This document shows positions 7,039 to 10,472 of a DNA stretch of 10,472 nucleotides, in pieces. The position numbers and the translations under genes were made by a program. The stretch lies in NCBI GenBank assembly GCA_017964325.1, contig JAGCSE010000175.1:1-10472 (forward strand), written 5' to 3'. Source of the stretch: Victivallales bacterium (lineage in GTDB: Bacteria > Verrucomicrobiota > Lentisphaeria > Oligosphaerales > Oligosphaeraceae). The first letter of the stretch is position 1, and the number at the start of each line of letters is the position of its first letter. The notes beneath the pieces are model-generated. The model did no database searches and was not told the DNA's origin. It saw nothing but the letters and a program-made list of their open reading frames with translations.

Positions 7039-7460
7039 GGTATTTCTGCAAGGTCTTGTTGGATATCATGGAAAACGATGGTTGAATTGTTGAATTCATT
7101 CACGAATTCGTGGATAAGTCTGGCGAGATCGTTGTCGGTGATATTGATTTTCTGCATAGGTCCTCTTTTGGGATAAATATCAAGAAAAACAACTAACTCA
7201 ACATTTTTCATCACCATGTAGATTAGCCGATAACCATCTGATTTGGAAAGTTTTTGATGTTTATCTGGCAAACGTAACTTGATGACAACTGAATCATTGT
7301 CGGCAAGTATCATGTCATGGTTGGTTCGTATCTGTTCAATTGGCACGTCATTGAAGGCACGGCAAATTTCTGTTTTCACACCGATATACACGCCACGTCT
7401 GACTTTCAGAAGTCCAGCAAGGCATTTCCTGAATGATGATGTACTGGCAAATATGATCAT
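7020..7460 (-). CDS. RelE/ParE/HigB-like putative toxin
   Basis: A 146-residue protein. The middle resembles RelE-superfamily ribosome-dependent mRNA interferases: KLRL (61-64), SKSDGYRLIYMV (72-83), VVFLDIYPKRG (90-100) and ITDNDLARLIHEF (107-119). This matches the usual pattern of a KLR strand, a GKSGGYRvIY strand, an LLxxYxK strand and a C-terminal helix. If it is a toxin, it would cut mRNA at the ribosome and be held inactive by its partner. It is longer than typical members (about 90-120 residues), with a tail from 120 to 146. The last five residues, NNKEK, lie within a direct repeat shared with the GH13-like gene, so the tail may have been acquired on insertion. The start codon overlaps the stop of the preceding gene by one base (TGATG), as in many toxin-antitoxin pairs. 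Low GC compared with its neighbours. No experimental function is implied. Confidence 0.72.
   Translation of the reverse strand: MIIFASTSSFRKCLAGLLKVRRGVYIGVKTEICRAFNDVPIEQIRTNHDMILADNDSVVIKLRLPDKHQKLSKSDGYRLIYMVMKNVELVVFLDIYPKRGPMQKINITDNDLARLIHEFVNEFNNSTIVFHDIQQDLAEIPNNKEK
7026..7031 (-). promoter_or_regulatory. Shine-Dalgarno that decides the ceramidase-like start
   Basis: AAGGAG (7031-7026 on the minus strand) stands only 2 bases before the in-frame ATG 7023 but 8 bases before ATG 7017. The second is the better spaced start, giving MADEIKTLKV. The site is coded within the last codons of the toxin-like gene, so translation of the two is likely coupled. Confidence 0.8.
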
Positions 7461-7927
7461 CAGACTCTGGCTAGTTTGGAGAAATCGAGTTGCCCAACAT
7501 TCTTCATTGCTTTTTTCAGGGATTCATTCTTTTGAGCGTCTACCCTGAAAACTTTGATATCATGTTCAAGTTCTTCCAAATCAGAAATTTGTCTTTTCAT
7601 ACGCTCCTCATAGCAAGTAAAGCTTGATTGATTTTGGCTTTCCTGCATAAGCGCCTTAAGTGTTGCAATGACAATGCGAAGTCTTGGGCCGAATATAGCA
7701 TAGTCCTCTGGAGAAATTGTCTGAAAAGCTTCATGAAGTTGATTGCAAAGCGAATCCACTTCATTCAACAAACGAGTCATTTCCCCGCGTTTTTCCGTAA
7801 ACATAGGCGATGCCATACGCATTCTTCTATCAAAAGAACGATGGCCAATGCGACCTATTTCTTGTGATATGATTTCTGGATGGCACATGCTGCTATATTG
7901 AGAATCTGAATTGAAATAAATCGACAT
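7460..7927 (-). CDS. Unrecognised helical protein, candidate antitoxin partner
   Basis: I do not recognise this 155-residue protein. It starts at ATG 7927 with GGGAGG 4-9 bases upstream. The sequence suggests mostly helix, with charged heptad-like stretches at about 44-69 (TEKRGEMTRLLNEVDSL...), 82-99 and 105-127 (EERMKRQISDLEELEHDIKV), so coiled-coil pairing is plausible. The N-terminal 40 residues are polar and basic (GRIGHRSFDRRMRM) and hold no obvious helix-turn-helix or ribbon-helix-helix. It lies directly upstream of the RelE-like gene and overlaps it by one base, the usual place and coupling of an antitoxin. At 155 residues with no clear DNA-binding fold it would be an atypical one. 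It could instead be an unrelated accessory protein. GC content is clearly below that of the flanking genes (20 of 60 bases in one block at 7861-7920). Confidence 0.65.
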   Translation of the reverse strand: MSIYFNSDSQYSSMCHPEIISQEIGRIGHRSFDRRMRMASPMFTEKRGEMTRLLNEVDSLCNQLHEAFQTISPEDYAIFGPRLRIVIATLKALMQESQNQSSFTCYEERMKRQISDLEELEHDIKVFRVDAQKNESLKKAMKNVGQLDFSKLARV

Positions 7928-7931
7928 AAAA

Positions 7932-7937
7932 CCTCCC
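7932..7937 (-). promoter_or_regulatory. Shine-Dalgarno of the antitoxin-like gene
   Basis: GGGAGG (7937-7932 on the minus strand) precedes ATG 7927 by 4 bases. It supports that start over the upstream in-frame TTG at 7975, which would add 16 residues. Confidence 0.75.
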
Positions 7938-8042
7938 ACTTTTACAGAATCCCGATCAAAAAATGTCTTTAACAAAAAATAGCGTGCTTTTCATATCATG
8001 CAAATATCTTTGAGATTTTTTCCCATGTGCAGACTTTTTGAA

Positions 8043-8077
8043 CTACTAACCACTAATCACTAATCACTAACCACTAA
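8043..8077. repeat. Tandem heptamer array (YCACTAA)x5
   Basis: Five consecutive 7-base units read on the plus strand: CTACTAA, CCACTAA, TCACTAA, TCACTAA, CCACTAA. Four are perfect YCACTAA and the first differs at one base. The array lies 6 bases beyond the end of the GH13-like gene, next to the direct repeat. Such short tandem heptamers occur between genes in several bacterial groups and often vary in copy number. Their role is unknown. Confidence 0.85.
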
Positions 8078-8082
8078 AATAA

Positions 8083-8102
8083 TTCATTTCTCCTTGTTGT
8101 TG
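8083..8102. repeat. 20-bp direct repeat, copy B (3' end of the GH13-like gene)
   Basis: Identical to 7019-7038. Here it encodes the last residues NNKEK and the stop of the GH13-like protein. It includes an AAGGAG Shine-Dalgarno with no start codon at working distance after it, which looks like a leftover ribosome-binding site. Confidence 0.9.
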
Positions 8103-10472
8103 TTTGGGGTATCGATACGTTCGAGAGAGAAGTCGTCAAGCCATATTTTGCCGCGGTTGCCGTTGAGGCCGGCGGCGACGGAAATATTCATAAGTCCTTC
8201 GGGAACTGTCAGTTCAACGGAAAATTGCTTCCAGTCAAACGCTTCCCGCGGGAAGGCGATCGACCGATATTCGACGGGTTTGCCTTCCTTGAAAAGCTCC
8301 AGTCGGAGCGTGCCGTTCATCCAACCGATCGTGCCCGGCTGGATGTTGTCCGATTTCACCCAGCAGGAGAGCTTCCATTTCGAACCGACCGGCAGCAACG
8401 CCAAAGGAATGTTCTGCCGGACAAGACGGTATTCGCCGTCGAAACCATCGATGCGCAGGGCGGCTTTGCCGCTGTGGAAGGTCGTGGTATCCAATGCCGC
8501 GCCTTTCGGGATGTTCCATCCGGCGTTCGGAGGGAAGAACTGGACGATGTCATGAAGCCATTTCCCTTTCGTATATTCTTCAAATCCAGAATCCTCAAGA
8601 AGCGACAGCTTGGCGGGACGCTGCTTCGCGAAAGACGGGATTTCAGGGGATGAGCCGCCGTTTTCATGTGTCGTGAGGCAGGTGGAGAAAAATCGCCATT
8701 GGCCGTATGCGTCGTTTTCCGGCGGCGCCCCGTCATGCCATGCGATGAAGAAATTCCTATTGTGCAGGAAGACATTGGCGGGCGGTGTGGGAGACTGCCA
8801 TTTGATGTCACGCAGCCGGAAATCGCAATTTAAGCGCTCTGCATTGGCATCGTTTGGGCCATCCAGTTTGTTTTCCTCAAAGCGTATTTCCTTGATGGCG
8901 AATGGGTTGTATTTCCCTTTCGTCTGCATGGAGCGTTGTTTGTCCGACGTTCCTTTCTGGAGGATTCCGTCGTCGTTGAACATTGTGGCGGTGTATGGAT
9001 CTTGGAAGGCGGTTGTCGCCATCCAGGCGGTGAAGCTGCGATTCCCTGCGGCAGGCTGGCGGTTGCGGATGCCGCAGACGAAGCCTATTTCCGGAAGATC
9101 TTCAGGGAGACGGTATTCCGTATAATAGTCGATAGGCGAACCCATGGTTTGGAAACGGTTGAAACCACGCATTGTACCTAGGAATTGCAGGCGGATGGCG
9201 CCGTTTTCCATACGCGTGATGCGTGTGAACGGTTCGGCGGCGTCATTGGCGGAATAATGAAGACGGTCTTCTCCAAAACCTGCGTCCGTGTAAAGGCTTG
9301 TCTCCGAGAAGAGATTATATGTTGTCGTTTGACTCCAGCGCCCTTTACGTGTTCTCCATTCGAGTAGGTTGCCATTGCGACCAATACGGAATCGAGTCAA
9401 TCCTGCCATGTAGATATATTGCCCGGGCATGGATTTCAATGACTTGTCAAGTTGTGCTTTGTGACTGAAGGAAGACGATTTCAATTCAAACGTAAACGGA
9501 CAGACACCGAATTCAGGCACTGCATCCAGTTTTTCAGCGATGAAGACATGTGGAACGTGCTCGTCTCCAACACGATCCAAAATGAAAACAGCGGCGGGAA
9601 GGGCCTGCGGATTGAAGAGAAGGGAGACGGAGCCGTCTTTCGTGGCGAACGTGATATTGGCGTCATGCGGGGAGAGGCCGAATGGCCAGAAGAGCGAATT
9701 CCAAAGGACGTTGCCGCCTTGCGCCATGTAATAGATGTTGCGGACGACGCCATTGCAATTTGGATGGCGTGTGCGGAAGCGGTCGAACCAGACGCCGTTG
9801 GCGGCGGAGGCCGCCCAATCGCATGGTGTTCCTTCTGGAATATCTAAACGCAGAAGCAATCCTTTTCCAATATTTGTCGTGCGAGAATCAAATTGCGTGA
9901 AATCCGGCAATGGCGTGCGTTCACCATTGTCTCCAATGGCGAATGCTTTGAATGCAAGTTGCTGATTCCCATGGAATTCGATAAATGGCTTCGGCTCAGG
10001 CGTCAGTTTCTCGGGCGTTCCTCCAAAACGATAGACGGCCATGCCGGATTCCGGAACGGGAAGACATAAATAAGTCCCTTTCGTGACGGCTTTGACAGTT
10101 GTTCCATTAAGGATATCAAAGACTTGTGTCGTTTTGCGGAACGGTTCGGGAAGTTTGGAAAGAGGAATGCTGATGGCACCGTCGATGCCTGTGTAATAGG
10201 GTGAAAGGCCGACGACGGCGATGGATGCGCGCGGCCCCGCACCTTCATCCCATGCGTATTGAGCTGGCGGATTATCTGTCTGGTTGGCGGTGCGTAAAAC
10301 AGCAAATATGTCACCGGGAGCACTCACAGAAAGATAATCCGCGTCGCCGTCGCCCATTTCGACGAGCGAGTTGCGGATTTTCAGGATTTGGCGGATAGAG
10401 TAGCCGTGACCATCCTCCATGTCTTGATAGACCATGGGAATGCCTGGTATCCAGGCGGATATGGCCATGGCG
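8084..10472 (-). CDS. GH13 alpha-amylase-family protein, C-terminal part (5' end outside window)
   Basis: The frame is open to the right edge with no start that must be used, so this is a partial gene of which about 795 codons are seen. The first residues, WIPGIPMVYQDMEDGHGYSIRQ followed by ILKIRNSLVEMGDG, match the last strand and helix of the GH13 barrel, where GxPxxYxGxE and the closing lRxxl helix lie. The catalytic Asp/Glu/Asp lie upstream, outside the window. A beta-rich GH13 C-terminal domain follows (AVLRTANQ, AVYRFGG), then a long unassigned beta-rich region to about 620. About 623-785 (LLEDSGFEEY, TTTFHSGKAALRIDG, WKLSCWVKSDNI, KIWLDDFSLERI) is a carbohydrate-binding module of the CBM4/9 jelly-roll type. 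The protein is unusually long for an amylase, probably well over 1,000 residues, and likely exported. It ends in NNNKEK inside the direct repeat. Domain calls are from pattern only. Confidence 0.75.
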   Translation of the reverse strand, partial: AMAISAWIPGIPMVYQDMEDGHGYSIRQILKIRNSLVEMGDGDADYLSVSAPGDIFAVLRTANQTDNPPAQYAWDEGAGPRASIAVVGLSPYYTGIDGAISIPLSKLPEPFRKTTQVFDILNGTTVKAVTKGTYLCLPVPESGMAVYRFGGTPEKLTPEPKPFIEFHGNQQLAFKAFAIGDNGERTPLPDFTQFDSRTTNIGKGLLLRLDIPEGTPCDWAASAANGVWFDRFRTRHPNCNGVVRNIYYMAQGGNVLWNSLFWPFGLSPHDANITFATKDGSVSLLFNPQALPAAVFILDRVGDEHVPHVFIAEKLDAVPEFGVCPFTFELKSSSFSHKAQLDKSLKSMPGQYIYMAGLTRFRIGRNGNLLEWRTRKGRWSQTTTYNLFSETSLYTDAGFGEDRLHYSANDAAEPFTRITRMENGAIRLQFLGTMRGFNRFQTMGSPIDYYTEYRLPEDLPEIGFVCGIRNRQPAAGNRSFTAWMATTAFQDPYTATMFNDDGILQKGTSDKQRSMQTKGKYNPFAIKEIRFEENKLDGPNDANAERLNCDFRLRDIKWQSPTPPANVFLHNRNFFIAWHDGAPPENDAYGQWRFFSTCLTTHENGGSSPEIPSFAKQRPAKLSLLEDSGFEEYTKGKWLHDIVQFFPPNAGWNIPKGAALDTTTFHSGKAALRIDGFDGEYRLVRQNIPLALLPVGSKWKLSCWVKSDNIQPGTIGWMNGTLRLELFKEGKPVEYRSIAFPREAFDWKQFSVELTVPEGLMNISVAAGLNGNRGKIWLDDFSLERIDTPNNNKEK

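Larger units (their letters stand above)
7019..8082. other. Low-GC inserted cassette carrying a toxin-antitoxin-like pair
   Basis: Between the two copies of a 20-bp direct repeat lie 1,044 bases holding the two-gene cassette and its upstream region. Sampled 60-base blocks are 35% GC (7561-7620) and 33% (7861-7920), against 72% in the ceramidase-like gene (6601-6660) and 58% in the GH13-like gene (8701-8760). The flanking genes are on the same strand, and each side of the cassette has the same gene-end and Shine-Dalgarno sequence. No transposase, integrase or terminal inverted repeat is visible. Confidence 0.6.
7928..8082. other. Intergenic region upstream of the antitoxin-like gene
   Basis: This 155-base AT-rich gap holds the heptamer array at 8043-8077 and presumably the cassette's own promoter. 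On the minus strand a weak pair, TTGCAT and TATTTT at 16-base spacing, can be read about 60-90 bases before the start, but it is not convincing. No hairpin of note was seen. Confidence 0.4.

Noticed and set aside
7928..7975. TTG start at 7975 for the antitoxin-like gene
   Set aside because: It would place the GGGAGG site inside the coding region; ATG 7927 fits that site.
7039..8082. Insertion sequence
   Set aside because: No transposase and no terminal inverted repeats; the two genes resemble a toxin-antitoxin pair.

Overview
The window is part of a saccharolytic, Gram-negative-looking bacterium with a GC-rich backbone. The best guess is the Lentisphaerota/Kiritimatiellota (PVC) group. This rests on the gene mix (a secreted Tat-type sugar isomerase-like protein, a lipidless secreted phosphatase carrying an adhesive beta-sandwich insert, a ceramidase-like protein, unusual glycoside hydrolase-like proteins) and is an inference, not a phylogenetic result. 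All functional calls come from reading motifs, without database searches.

Layout. (1) Positions 1-2366, minus strand: a secreted tyrosine-phosphatase-like protein (522-2366), then, after a CTAG-rich repeat array (451-518), the 5' part of a Tat-exported sugar isomerase/epimerase-like TIM barrel (1-419, cut by the left edge). (2) A divergent intergenic region (2367-2537). (3) Plus strand: an imidazolonepropionase-like amidohydrolase (2538-3695), a second CTAG-rich array (3699-3768), then a GHL6-type putative glycoside hydrolase (3771-5642). (4) A short convergent gap with a strong hairpin (5658-5677). (5) Minus strand, in transcription order: the C-terminal part of a GH13-like alpha-amylase family protein (8084-10472, cut by the right edge), a low-GC two-gene cassette resembling a toxin-antitoxin pair (7927-7460 and 7460-7020), and a neutral-ceramidase-like protein (7017-5692).

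Two structures go beyond ordinary genes. The first is a pair of arrays, each of seven 9-bp TCTAGA-NNN units, filling the gap between co-directional genes in two different operons. The A-rich spacer keeps the same orientation relative to transcription in both, and variant units keep RNA pairing through G-U wobble. The second is the two-gene low-GC cassette, bounded by a 20-bp direct repeat. That repeat holds both the last codons of the upstream gene and the Shine-Dalgarno sequence of the downstream gene, as if the cassette had been inserted into a GH13-ceramidase operon with duplication of the gene junction.

How the genes work together is only partly visible. GH13, GHL6, the TIM barrel and the amidohydrolase fit breakdown of complex glycans, but no common substrate can be named from the sequence.
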